From Mesorhizobium sp. 1M-11 (GTDB lineage Bacteria > Pseudomonadota > Alphaproteobacteria > Rhizobiales > Rhizobiaceae), in assembly GCF_001303895.1 (NCBI RefSeq), contig NZ_LJSD01000029.1, positions 62,001 to 126,000 on the forward strand: DNA of 64,000 bases. Reading direction: 5' to 3'. Made by a program: the position numbers and the translations under genes. The notes below the pieces were generated by a model. That model had not been told where the DNA came from and did no database searches. It was given only the letters and a program-made list of their open reading frames with translations. Shown one piece after another: positions 9,243 to 19,191 of this stretch (the stretch's first letter is position 1; each line of letters starts with the position of its first letter).

Positions 9243-9470
9243 CTATAGATGGCGGGCGATGTAATAACCGACGGCGATCATCATCGCGATCGCCAGGATG
9301 AGGCCTAGCACGCGGCCGATGCGCGTGCCCCAATATTCGATCGGATCGAAATCATTGCGGTCATCTCCGTGCCTGTCGGACGGCAGGCCGCCCGGCTCGG
9401 TCTCGCGCGCGATCCGGTCGAGGATACGGCGCGATTCGTGCTCGCTGTCCCTGTCGGCATGACCTGCCAT
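9243..9470 (-). CDS. small single-span membrane protein
   Basis: A 75-residue protein. Residues 1-48 are highly charged and hydrophilic (many Asp, Arg and Glu). Residues 50-72 form one transmembrane segment (VLGLILAIAMMIAVGYYIA). This is consistent with a small inner-membrane protein with a cytoplasmic acidic-basic tail. The start has a good ribosome-binding site, AGAGGGA, about 6 bases upstream. It ends 7 bases before pdxY, so it is probably the first gene of a three-gene operon with pdxY and the DUF429 gene. Function unknown. Confidence 0.75.
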   Translation of the reverse strand: MAGHADRDSEHESRRILDRIARETEPGGLPSDRHGDDRNDFDPIEYWGTRIGRVLGLILAIAMMIAVGYYIARHL

Positions 9471-9637
9471 GAACGATCCCTCTTTTCGTTGATCCTAGAC
9501 CGATCCTCCTCGTGGTTACAGGGCCTTGTGGATCGCGAAGCTGCGCCAAGGCAGACATTCACCACTTCACCAACAGACGTTTTCTCCTGCGATCTTTATG
9601 GTATTGCTTGACTATTCGAGCAAACGAGGGACCGCTC

Positions 9638-10285
9638 ATGTACGCCCAGCGCCTGTCTTCCCTTCCCCGCAGCCTGCCAGCTTTCCTCTTGATGGCTCTT
9701 TTGCTGCCGCTCCTGTCCGCCTGCGGTTACAACACCATTCCAACGGCGGAAGAAAACGCCAAGGCCGCCTGGAGCGAAGTGCTGAACCAGTATCAGCGCC
9801 GTGCCGACCTGATTCCGAACCTCGTTGAGACGGTAAAAGGCTACGCCGCGCACGAGAAGGACACCTTGGATGCCGTTGTCGAGGCGCGCGCCAAAGCCAC
9901 ACAGGTGACGGTGACGCCCGAAACCCTCCAGGATCCAGAGGCCTTCAAGAAGTTCCAGGACAGCCAGTCGGGTCTGACCAGCGCGCTGTCGCGGCTGCTC
10001 GCCATCACCGAAAACTATCCTGACCTGAAGGCCAACCAGAATTTCATCGCCTTGCAGGCTCAGCTTGAAGGCACCGAAAACCGCATTGCCGTTGCCCGCC
10101 GCGACTACATCCAGGCGGTCAAGGACTACAATCTGACGCTCAGGACCTTCCCGTCGGTGCTGTGGGCGACCCTCTGGTTCCGCTCCAACGAGCCTTTCCA
10201 GAACTTCACCATCGCCGAAGACAAGATGCAGACGCCGAAAGTCGATTTCGGCACCAACAAGACCACCACGGGGCAGGGTGGCTGA
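9638..10285 (+). CDS. lemA: LemA-family lipoprotein
   Basis: A LemA protein of 215 residues anchored in the envelope. The lipobox LLSAC ends the signal peptide near residue 29. The LemA core follows: TAEENAKAAWSEVLNQYQRR, DLIPNLVETVKGY, and the C-terminal NFTIAEDKMQTPKVDF. These helical features are typical of the family, whose molecular function is unclear. The ATG at 9638 has GAGGG 8 bases upstream. It is the first gene of a lemA-TPM-TPM set, a common arrangement in proteobacteria that suggests the three work together at the membrane. Confidence 0.9.
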   Translation: MYAQRLSSLPRSLPAFLLMALLLPLLSACGYNTIPTAEENAKAAWSEVLNQYQRRADLIPNLVETVKGYAAHEKDTLDAVVEARAKATQVTVTPETLQDPEAFKKFQDSQSGLTSALSRLLAITENYPDLKANQNFIALQAQLEGTENRIAVARRDYIQAVKDYNLTLRTFPSVLWATLWFRSNEPFQNFTIAEDKMQTPKVDFGTNKTTTGQGG

Positions 10286-10318
10286 ACGCCACCCTTCCTC
10301 ATTTGGACCGACTGAACC

Positions 10319-11212
10319 TTGCGCTCCTTCCCGCCGTCCCGCCGCTTGCCTGTGCATGATATCCAGGCAGCGCCGCGGGCTATCGCGTTGAAGGCCCTGC
10401 TGGCAGCCATCTTTGCCATGCTGCTTGCCGGCATGGCGCTGGCCGACGATTTGCCGACACTGACCGGACGCGTCGTCGACAATGCCGGCATGATCGACCC
10501 GGCTGCGAAGGCAGCGCTGGAACAGAAGCTGGCCGACTTCGAAAAGAAGGGCTCCGACCAGATCGTCGTCGCCACCGTCGATAGCCTCGGTGGCGAGGAG
10601 ATCGAACCTTATGCCAACCGGCTGTTCCGCGCCTGGAGGCTCGGCCAGGCCAGCGACAACAACGGCGTCCTGCTGCTCGTCGCCAAGAACGACCGCAAGA
10701 TGCGCATCGAGGTCGGTTACGGGCTGGAAGGCACGCTGACCGACCTGCACACCAAGCTCATCATCGAAAACGACATGGTTCCGGCTTTTCGCGGCGGCGA
10801 TTTCGCCGGCGGCATCACCAAGGCCGTCGATGACATGATCATGGTTCTGGAAGGCAATCCGGAAGAACTCGAGGCGCGCGGCAAGCGCCACCAGCAGGAC
10901 AGTTTCAGCGAATACGACGCCGAACAGGTCATGTTCGCGCTGTTCATCACCATCTGGGCGGTGCTGTTCTTCGGCGGCCTCGCCATGGCGATCCTGCCGC
11001 CGATCTTCGGCACCAAGATCGGCCCCGGCCGCTACCGCTGGCTGGGCATGACCTTCGACACCAACAGGCGTTCGTCCGGCAACAGCGGCGGCGGTTGGTC
11101 ATCGGGCGGCGGAGGCTGGTCCGGCGGTGGTGGCGGGTGGTCCTCGGGCGGTGGCGGCTTTTCCGGCGGCGGCGGGTCGTCCGGCGGCGGCGGATCTTCG
11201 GGGAGCTGGTGA
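10319..11212 (+). CDS. TPM-domain (YgcG-like) membrane protein with Gly/Ser/Trp-rich tail
   Basis: 297 residues. A signal peptide spans about residues 20-42 (ALKALLAAIFAMLLAGMALA). It is followed by a TPM domain: LTGRVVDNAGMIDPAAK, then QIVVATVDSLGGEEIEPYANRL in parts, then LLLVAKNDRKMRIEVGYGLEG. A transmembrane segment lies at about 200-225 (MFALFITIWAVLFFGGLAMA). The last 40 residues are tandem GGGGWSSG-type repeats, as in many YgcG proteins. The start is uncertain: TTG at 10319 or GTG at 10352, neither with a strong ribosome-binding site. The gene is downstream of lemA by 33 bases. Confidence 0.85.
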   Translation: MRSFPPSRRLPVHDIQAAPRAIALKALLAAIFAMLLAGMALADDLPTLTGRVVDNAGMIDPAAKAALEQKLADFEKKGSDQIVVATVDSLGGEEIEPYANRLFRAWRLGQASDNNGVLLLVAKNDRKMRIEVGYGLEGTLTDLHTKLIIENDMVPAFRGGDFAGGITKAVDDMIMVLEGNPEELEARGKRHQQDSFSEYDAEQVMFALFITIWAVLFFGGLAMAILPPIFGTKIGPGRYRWLGMTFDTNRRSSGNSGGGWSSGGGGWSGGGGGWSSGGGGFSGGGGSSGGGGSSGSW

Positions 11213-11214
11213 CG

Positions 11215-11853
11215 ATGGCAACAAGTTCGCTCACCCATGCCGACCATGAGCGCATCGCGGAGGCGATCCGCACGGCAGAGCAGAAGACCGGCGGCGAAAT
11301 CTACTGCGTGGTGGCGCGCTCAAGCGACGGCTATTTCTTCCAGGCCGCCTTCACGGCAACGCTTGCCCTGTTCGCTGTCAGCATCGCCTTCGCCTATGTG
11401 CTGGAGGCGCTATGGGTGACGGTACGCCTGCCGCATTTTCTCATCGTGCAGGCGGTGGCCGCCGTCAGCCTGTACATCCTCCTGTGGCTGATACCGCGCC
11501 TGCGCATCCATTTCGTGCCGCGCAGGCAGCGCTACAAGGCTGCGCACGCCAATGCCGTGAAGCAGTTCCTTGCCCGCAACGTGCATCGCACCGCCGAGCG
11601 GACCGGCGTGCTGATCTTCGTCTCGATCGCCGAACGCTATGCCGAAGTGGTTGCCGATAGCGGCATCGATGCCAAAGTCGGCCAGCATGTCTGGGACGGC
11701 GTGGTGCGCGATCTGACCGCTCACGCCGGTGACGACCGCCTGGCTGACGGTTTCGTCAACGCCATCGGCACAGTCGGCGCGGTACTGGCTGAACATTTCC
11801 CGATCGCACCAGGCGATATCAACGAACTCGACGATCATCTGGTCGAGATCTAG
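11215..11853 (+). CDS. second TPM-domain membrane protein
   Basis: 212 residues. It opens directly with a TPM-type sequence (SLTHADHERIAEAIRTAEQKT, then GGEIYCVVARSS), then has two transmembrane stretches (TATLALFAVSIAFAYVLEAL, and IVQAVAAVSLYILLWLI). A second soluble segment (TAERTGVLIFVSIAERYAEVV) and DRLADGFVNAIGTVGAVLAEHF complete the domain. It has no signal peptide. The ATG at 11215 is only 2 bases after the stop of the preceding TPM gene, so the two are co-transcribed. It probably acts with LemA in envelope maintenance; the exact role is unknown. Confidence 0.85.
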   Translation: MATSSLTHADHERIAEAIRTAEQKTGGEIYCVVARSSDGYFFQAAFTATLALFAVSIAFAYVLEALWVTVRLPHFLIVQAVAAVSLYILLWLIPRLRIHFVPRRQRYKAAHANAVKQFLARNVHRTAERTGVLIFVSIAERYAEVVADSGIDAKVGQHVWDGVVRDLTAHAGDDRLADGFVNAIGTVGAVLAEHFPIAPGDINELDDHLVEI

Positions 11854-11867
11854 GACGCTCCCCGGCC

Positions 11868-11910
11868 TTGAGAGTGCCATGCGTCTATTCAGACGCGCAA
11901 AGCACGATGC
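11868..11910. repeat. palindromic repeat family B, short copy
   Basis: A 43-base element beginning TTGAGAGTGCC and ending AGCACGATGC. It holds the hairpin GCGTCT-ATTC-AGACGC at 11881-11896. A longer copy of the same element is at 43868-43930. The central pair differs between copies (T:A here, C:G there), so the hairpin is preserved. This copy lacks the 20 bases that precede AGCACGATGC in the long copy. Confidence 0.7.
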
Positions 11911-11989
11911 GGTAGCCCGGTATTTCGTTTGTGCGAAAGCAAGTCGGACTCTTTGCAAGCCTGCCGACCGGGTCTATGGTTAATAAACC

Positions 11990-12496
11990 ATGAACACCTT
12001 GACCATCGACATCCGCAAAGCAGAACCGCGCGACGCGGTCGCGATTGCCGACGTGCATCTGGAAGCATGGCGCGGCGCCTATAGCGGTATCATCCCGCAC
12101 AAGACGCTCACGGCGATGATCAACCGTCGTGGGTCCGACTGGTGGGCGAACGCCATTCGCCGAGCCGCCACCGTGCTGGTGGTGGAGATCGGCGGAACGA
12201 TAGCGGGCTATGCAACGGTCGGCCGCAACCGTGCCCGCGAGCTGCGCCAGCAGGGCGAAATCTACGAGCTATACCTGCGCCCGGAATATCAGGGCATCGG
12301 CCTTGGTCGCAGGCTGTTTTCAGCCGCCCGCCGCAAACTTGCCGATCATGGCCTCAATGGCCTCGTGGTGTGGGCGCTGGAAGAGAACCAGAACGCGCTT
12401 GCCTTCTACTCCGGCGAGGGTGGTCGTGATGTCGCCGAAGGCGTCGAGATCTTCGAGCAGAAGGCGCTGAAGAAGGTCGCTTTCGTCTGGGATTGA
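11990..12496 (+). CDS. GNAT-family N-acetyltransferase
   Basis: A cytoplasmic acetyl-CoA-dependent acetyltransferase, 168 residues. The acetyl-CoA binding motif A is seen as LYLRPEYQGIGLGRRLFSAARR (Q/R-x-x-G-x-G), with GLNGLVVWALEENQNALAFY as the following motif B strand and helix. The N-terminus DIRKAEPRDAVAIADVHLEAW is the usual motif C region. The substrate cannot be named. The gene is alone between two repeat elements; it starts at an ATG in a TAATAAACC leader without an obvious Shine-Dalgarno. Confidence 0.87.
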   Translation: MNTLTIDIRKAEPRDAVAIADVHLEAWRGAYSGIIPHKTLTAMINRRGSDWWANAIRRAATVLVVEIGGTIAGYATVGRNRARELRQQGEIYELYLRPEYQGIGLGRRLFSAARRKLADHGLNGLVVWALEENQNALAFYSGEGGRDVAEGVEIFEQKALKKVAFVWD

Positions 12497-12500
12497 GCCC

Positions 12501-12600
12501 GAGCAACTCCAGGAAAAGCGTGTAACGGTTTCCGTCCGGGGTTGCGTAGAAACAAAGAGTTGGAGCGTTTCCGCGTTTCCGTGAAAAACGGGAACGCTCT
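12501..12600. repeat. palindromic repeat family A, full copy
   Basis: An intergenic element of about 100 bases. It starts GAGCAACTCCAGG, has an inner TCCGTCCGGGGTTGCG segment, and ends in a hairpin between GAGCGTTTCC (12563) and GGGAACGCTC (12590). Related copies lie at 51857-51922 and 56054-56145. It looks like a chromosomal repeat of the REP/RIME type found in rhizobia. It starts a few bases after the acetyltransferase stop and may help end transcription. Confidence 0.75.
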
Positions 12601-12781
12601 CCCGCTTATCGCCGCCCGCACGCATTGCCGCATTGCACAAAGCCGTTTCGCCCGTTATTCGGTGCGCGATTGCGAGGCCAGGCGCCACCTTGGAGGCTCA
12701 TGGTTGTCGGCAAGCCATTCCATCCAGCGCAGACCTGACGACAGATCCCCAATCAGGACAGCGCCAAAGAGAGGGTAATCC

Positions 12782-13318
12782 ATGCGTATCGAGGCGATAT
12801 CCATCGGCAAGAATCCGCCGGAAGACGTCAACGTCATCATCGAAGTGGCCGTCGGCGGCGAACCGATCAAATACGAGATGGACAAGGAAGCCGGCACGCT
12901 GTTCGTCGACCGTTTCCTCTACACGCCGATGCGCTACCCGGGCAATTACGGCTTCGTCCCGCACACCCTGTCCGGTGACGGCGACCCGATCGACGTGCTG
13001 GTCTGCAACACGCGCGAACTGGTGCCGGGCTGCGTCATCAACGTGCGCCCGATCGGCGTTCTGATCATGGAAGACAATGCCGGCCAGGACGAGAAGGTGA
13101 TCGCGGTGCCGTCGTCACACATCACCAAGCGCTATGAGAAGGTGTTCGACTACACCGATATGCCGGAGATCACCCTCAAGCAGATCGAGCATTTCTTCGA
13201 GCACTACAAAGATCTCGAACCCGGCAAGTGGGTGAAGATCGGCGGCTGGCACGATGCTGCCTACGCCAAGAAGATGATCGTCGAAGCGATCGAACGCGCC
13301 AAAGCCGCCAAGAAATAG
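12782..13318 (+). CDS. ppa: inorganic pyrophosphatase (family I)
   Basis: It hydrolyses pyrophosphate to phosphate in the cytoplasm, pulling biosynthetic reactions forward. The 178-residue length is typical of bacterial family I enzymes. The signature DGDPIDVLV near residue 65 contains the metal-binding aspartates, and [17 protein letters not shown] and the C-terminal [18 protein letters not shown] are characteristic. The start has AGAGAGGG upstream. The gene stands alone with an intrinsic terminator just after it. Confidence 0.97.
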   Translation: MRIEAISIGKNPPEDVNVIIEVAVGGEPIKYEMDKEAGTLFVDRFLYTPMRYPGNYGFVPHTLSGDGDPIDVLVCNTRELVPGCVINVRPIGVLIMEDNAGQDEKVIAVPSSHITKRYEKVFDYTDMPEITLKQIEHFFEHYKDLEPGKWVKIGGWHDAAYAKKMIVEAIERAKAAKK

Positions 13319-13338
13319 GCAGCGCTTTGAACTTTCAG

Positions 13339-13367
13339 GTGCCGGCGGCTTCCAGGCCAGCCGGCAC
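13339..13367 (+). terminator. intrinsic terminator of ppa
   Basis: Inverted arms GTGCCGGC (13339-13346) and GCCGGCAC (13360-13367), followed by TTTCAATT. It lies 20 bases after the ppa stop and just before the end of the convergent gene. Confidence 0.7.
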
Positions 13368-13369
13368 TT

Positions 13370-13960
13370 TCAATTGTCGACCCGGCCGAAGGCCGGGACG
13401 TCCCCCACGGTGATGCGTTTGTCCTTGCCGCAGGCAAAGGAACGCGCCTTTTCATCGGCAATTTTGCGGGCTTCCTCATTGGCGTTGGGGCTGGTGCCGG
13501 CAACGAGTGCGACCGTGCAGCCTTGGCGGCCCTCCATCTGGGCAACCTTCGCCACCACGAGAACATCTGCCTGCTTTTCGGCATCTTCGCCACTGATGCT
13601 GACCGAGCGCCGGTGGATAGCCGCAAAGGGAGTGGAGACGTTGCCAGTCTTCTCGACCCGCCATTCCACCTTCGCGCCTGAACTGTTGAAGCCGGAGAAG
13701 CTTTCCCACGTCGTGGTCATGTCTTCCGGCGGAAAGCCGAAGAAGACGGATTCTCGCGCATCGCCATAGGAAAGCAGCACCGGATAACCAAGGTAACCCG
13801 CGCAGGCGAGCTCAGCCCAGTCGCCATCATCTTTGCCAGCCTCGGCATAGGTCAGGCAATCCTTTTCCGTGACAAGGTCGGTATAGACGCTCGCGACCTC
13901 GCCCGCTGACGCGCACTGGCAGAAACCGGCAAGAACGAGGACGGTGAGAATGCTGCGCAT
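13370..13960 (-). CDS. exported protein, function unknown
   Basis: 196 residues with a Sec signal peptide (MRSILTVLVLAGFCQCASA, cleavage before GEVAS). The mature part contains four cysteines (near KDCLTYA, ELACAGYLG, QGCTVAL and SFACGK), which suggests two disulfides in the periplasm. I recognise no known family. The ATG at 13960 has GGAGG about 5 bases upstream, which decides this start over the longer frame to 13990. It converges on ppa. Confidence 0.75.
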   Translation of the reverse strand: MRSILTVLVLAGFCQCASAGEVASVYTDLVTEKDCLTYAEAGKDDGDWAELACAGYLGYPVLLSYGDARESVFFGFPPEDMTTTWESFSGFNSSGAKVEWRVEKTGNVSTPFAAIHRRSVSISGEDAEKQADVLVVAKVAQMEGRQGCTVALVAGTSPNANEEARKIADEKARSFACGKDKRITVGDVPAFGRVDN

Positions 13961-14014
13961 GGTGGCCTCCGGCTGACGGACGTCTTGCACCTTATCGCCA
14001 AATGCCGACTGCGC

Positions 14015-14329
14015 CTATGCCGCACCGAGGCTGGACACACGCCGCGCGAGCTCGGCAGGGTCGCCGCTGACGCGCAGCGTCTTCAACCGCGCCGTGCCAC
14101 CGGCCACCACCGCCACGGATGATGCCGGAGCTCCGAGAGCCTTGGCGACAAGCTTTTCCAGCGCAACATTGGCAGCGCCCTTTTCCGGAACGGCGCGCAC
14201 GCGTGCCTTCAGATGGCTGCGGCCATCGGCGGTCGTTTCGACACCATCCAGCGCATCGGACGCCGCCTTTGGCGTCAGCCGTACGAACAGATCGATGCCG
14301 TCGGCGCGCAGGCGAAAGATTTCGCCCAT
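14015..14329 (-). CDS. yggU: DUF167 (YggU) family protein
   Basis: A 104-residue soluble protein of the DUF167/YggU family, of unknown molecular role. The signature is DGIDLFVRLTPKAASDALDG followed by LKARVRAVPEKGAANVALEKLVAKALG, the conserved core of the family. It starts 9 bases after the yggT stop on the same strand. The yggT-yggU order is widely conserved, so they are one operon. The start at MGEIFRLRADG was chosen because the longer frame upstream overlaps yggT. Confidence 0.88.
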   Translation of the reverse strand: MGEIFRLRADGIDLFVRLTPKAASDALDGVETTADGRSHLKARVRAVPEKGAANVALEKLVAKALGAPASSVAVVAGGTARLKTLRVSGDPAELARRVSSLGAA

Positions 14330-14337
14330 GCCGGCAC

Positions 14338-14628
14338 TCAGACGAGCGCCGGATAGATGGTCGTGAGGATGAACTGGCGCAGGAAGAACAGGATCAGCAG
14401 CAGAATGATCGGCGAAATGTCGATGCCGCCAAGGTCCGGCAGGATGCGACGGATGGGCCGCAGCGCCGGCTCGGTCAACCGGTAGAGCGCGTTGCCGATC
14501 GTGCCGACGACCTGGTTGCGCGGGTTGACGACGTTGAAGGCATAGAGCCAGGAGAAGATTGCCGAGGCGATGATGATCCACCAGTAGAGATCCAGCGCCA
14601 GAATGACGGTTTGAATGAGGGCGGTCAT
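14338..14628 (-). CDS. yggT: YggT family integral membrane protein
   Basis: 96 residues with two hydrophobic segments: [24 protein letters not shown] near the N-terminus, and [15 protein letters not shown] near the C-terminus. Between them [33 protein letters not shown] is the conserved YggT loop. The protein sits in the inner membrane; homologues are linked to cell shape and osmotic stability in the literature, but the mechanism is unclear. The ATG at 14628 is preceded by GGAGA. Confidence 0.9.
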   Translation of the reverse strand: MTALIQTVILALDLYWWIIIASAIFSWLYAFNVVNPRNQVVGTIGNALYRLTEPALRPIRRILPDLGGIDISPIILLLILFFLRQFILTTIYPALV

Positions 14629-14820
14629 GCAGGTCTCCGAGTGTTGCCGACATTTAGCGATTGCGCACGGATGCGGCAAGGGCCGGGCAGGCTTGCAGCG
14701 GTTTCACGGAATTTTTGAGCCTGTGGAAGAGCCGCCACCACCTCGAGACCGCGGCAATGGCATTGACGATCGAGCGTCGCCAAACTCGAGGCAACGACGG
14801 GTTGGCGACCAAAACCTCGC

Positions 14821-14849
14821 TTGACAGCCGAGCGCCTCGCCCCATAAAT
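14821..14849 (+). promoter_or_regulatory. sigma-70-type promoter for tRNA-Ala
   Basis: TTGACA at 14821-14826 and ATAAAT at 14844-14849 with 17 bases between them. The tRNA begins 17 bases downstream, which fits a start of transcription near 14856. Confidence 0.65.
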
Positions 14850-14865
14850 GCGCCATCCGCTGGAC

Positions 14866-14941
<76 letters not shown>

Positions 14942-14954
14942 ACGGAATTCCCTC

Positions 14955-17024
<2,070 letters not shown>

Positions 17025-17072
17025 GATCGCACCTCTTCCCAATTGCGCAGGCAGTACCGTTGATATTTACAA

Positions 17073-17086
17073 ACCGGCTGGCCGGT
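17073..17086. promoter_or_regulatory. palindromic operator between TetR and fad gene
   Basis: ACCGGC-TG-GCCGGT, a perfect palindrome with a 2-base spacer, centred 16 bases before the TetR start and about 55 bases before the dehydrogenase start. It is the best candidate site for the divergent TetR protein. Confidence 0.6.
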
Positions 17087-17101
17087 AATAAAACTTGGAC
17101 C

Positions 17102-17740
17102 ATGCCTCGTCAACGGTCCGATCAGATCAAGACAGCGAAAGCTCCGGTCGGCCGGCCACCGAGCATGCCGGCACCGCGTGCCACCATTCTGGATGCCGCG
17201 GCAAAGTTGTTTGCCGCGCATGGCTTCGAAGGCGCTTCGCTGAACGATGTCGCGCAGGCGGTGGGCGTCACCAAGGCAGCCGTCTATCACTACTTCCCGA
17301 CCAAGAAAGACATCTTCGACGAGATGATGGTCGACCTTCTGGAACGGCAATATGCCGCCGTCAGCGGTGAGGTGAACGCGGCGGAAGATGCTCCGGAAAA
17401 GCTGAAGGCCTTCATGCGTGCGCAGGCTGAGTTCCTGGAGGCCAATCACGCTGCTTTCGTCGTCATGCTGCATGGCTTCGGCGGCATCGAAAAGAACCAC
17501 TGGACGGAACAACAGCTGGCGTTGCGCGATCGCTACGAGAAGCTGCTGCGCACGCTGCTCGCCGATGGCAAAGCCAGCGGTGCTTTTGCCGTCGACGATG
17601 TCGCCACCGCTGCCCGTGCGGTGCTGTCGCTGATGAACTGGATGGTGCGCTGGTTCCGGCCCGAGGGCAAAACCCGCGCCGCGGATTTCGCCCTGCAATA
17701 TTACGCCCTGATCGTCTCGGGCCTGCAGCCGAGAATCTAG
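17102..17740 (+). CDS. TetR-family regulator of fatty acid degradation (inferred)
   Basis: 212 residues. A basic N-terminal extension is followed by a TetR DNA-binding domain at about residues 27-75 (ATILDAAAKLFAAHGFEGAS, then VAQAVGVTKAAVYHYFPTK). The C-terminal half is helical and hydrophobic in parts (VMLHGFGGIEKNHW), suited to binding a ligand such as an acyl-CoA. The start at 17102 leaves the palindrome at 17073 in the upstream region; the frame also runs back to 17060. Being divergent from the fused hydratase/dehydrogenase suggests control of that gene. Inference from position only. Confidence 0.82.
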   Translation: MPRQRSDQIKTAKAPVGRPPSMPAPRATILDAAAKLFAAHGFEGASLNDVAQAVGVTKAAVYHYFPTKKDIFDEMMVDLLERQYAAVSGEVNAAEDAPEKLKAFMRAQAEFLEANHAAFVVMLHGFGGIEKNHWTEQQLALRDRYEKLLRTLLADGKASGAFAVDDVATAARAVLSLMNWMVRWFRPEGKTRAADFALQYYALIVSGLQPRI

Positions 17741-17937
17741 CCCGAAACAAGACGGTCGGGATTGTTGCAGCTCGGCAGCGCTGCGCGACTGAAGGACGAA
17801 CTTTTCACAGCTGCCGGACACGCAGCGAAATTTATGCGCGCGTAACATGGCAAACTGGGTTATAGCTCACCCTCCGGAACAGCGCCCATGGTGGAAGAGC
17901 CCGGCCGGCCTGTATAAACCGCCAAGGGCTGAATTCC

Positions 17938-19179
17938 ATGCCTGTCGAACCTCGACCGTCTCCGGATCAGCGTTATGCTGCGTTCCGCCACACGGCCTTC
18001 CGCAATTATTGGGCCTCACGTTTCCTCATGACTTTCGCCACGCAGGTCGTGTCCGTGGCGGTCGGCTGGCAGATCTACGACCTCACCCGCAATCCGTTCG
18101 ACCTTGGTCTGGTCGGCATCGTGCAGTTCCTGCCGTCGCTCGTTCTGGTGCTGGTTACCGGCGTCGTTGCCGACCGCTTCGGCCGCCGCAGGATCATGGC
18201 CCTGGCAACGCTGATGGAAGCTGGCTGCGCCTTGGCACTCCTGCTTCTGACCTGGCACGGGCTTTATTCGCCATTGCCGGTCTTTGCCGTGCTCCTCCTG
18301 TTCGGCATTGCCCGCGCCTTCTTCGGCCCCGCCTCGGCTTCGCTGGTCGCCAACCTCGTGCCGCCCCACGATTTCGCCAACGCGATTGCCTGGAACTCGT
18401 CGGCTTGGCAGACCGCCACCATCATCGGTCCGGTTGCCGGTGGCCTGCTCTATGGTCTTTCGTCCGAAGCTGCCTATGGCACGGCCGCCGTGCTGATGCT
18501 GTTCGCGCTTCTGCTGATCCTCGGCATCCCGAAGCCCGCACAGCGCAGTGAAACCGACAAACCCAGCCTGGCGAGCCTGTTTGCGGGCTTTCACTACATC
18601 TGGCGCGAGAAGGTGGTGCTGGGTGCGATTTCGCTCGACCTGGTGGCAGTGCTGCTCTCCGGCGCAACGGCGCTGCTGCCCGTCTATGCCCGCGACATCC
18701 TCGACCTCGGCCCATGGGGTCTCGGAATGCTGCGCTCGGCTCCCGGTATCGGCGCCTTGTGCGTTGCGGTCTGGCTGGCCGGCCATCCGCTGCGCGACCA
18801 AGCCGGCGCGATCATGCTGTTCTTCGTTGCCGTCTTCGGCGCCGTCACCGCGCTGTTTGGCCTGTCCACCATCACCTGGCTTTCGATCGTCGCGCTGGCG
18901 CTGCTCGGTGCCACCGACATGGTCAGCGTCTATATCCGTGAGACGCTGATCCAGCTGTGGACGCCCGACGAGGTTCGCGGCCGCGTCAATGCCGTCAACC
19001 AGGTCTTCGTCGGCGCTTCGAACGAGGTCGGCGAATTTCGCGCCGGCACCATGGCGGCATTGATCGGCACCGTGCCGGCGGTGGTCGTCGGTGGTCTCGG
19101 CGCCATCGTGGTGGCTGGCATCTGGGCAGCGATCTTCCCGGAGCTGCGCAAGGTGCGTCGTCTCGATAAGCGGGAATGA
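17938..19179 (+). CDS. MFS transporter (EntS-like exporter family)
   Basis: 413 residues with about 12 transmembrane segments. The N-terminus FRHTAFRNYWASRFLMTFATQ and the loop VADRFGRRRIMAL are typical of the exporter group that includes EntS, and the second half has LAGHPLRDQAGA as the repeat of that loop. The region TLIQLWTPDEVRGRVNAVNQVFVGASNE is characteristic of this subgroup. The substrate is unknown; in this family siderophores and drugs are exported. The gene is isolated, and AAGGGCT precedes its ATG. Confidence 0.88.
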   Translation: MPVEPRPSPDQRYAAFRHTAFRNYWASRFLMTFATQVVSVAVGWQIYDLTRNPFDLGLVGIVQFLPSLVLVLVTGVVADRFGRRRIMALATLMEAGCALALLLLTWHGLYSPLPVFAVLLLFGIARAFFGPASASLVANLVPPHDFANAIAWNSSAWQTATIIGPVAGGLLYGLSSEAAYGTAAVLMLFALLLILGIPKPAQRSETDKPSLASLFAGFHYIWREKVVLGAISLDLVAVLLSGATALLPVYARDILDLGPWGLGMLRSAPGIGALCVAVWLAGHPLRDQAGAIMLFFVAVFGAVTALFGLSTITWLSIVALALLGATDMVSVYIRETLIQLWTPDEVRGRVNAVNQVFVGASNEVGEFRAGTMAALIGTVPAVVVGGLGAIVVAGIWAAIFPELRKVRRLDKRE

Positions 19180-19191
19180 TTGACCGCAGCC

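Noticed and set aside
11086..11210. GC-rich tandem repeat as a possible CRISPR-like or satellite array
   Set aside because: It is the coding sequence of the Gly/Ser/Trp tail in frame with the TPM gene; no unique spacers.
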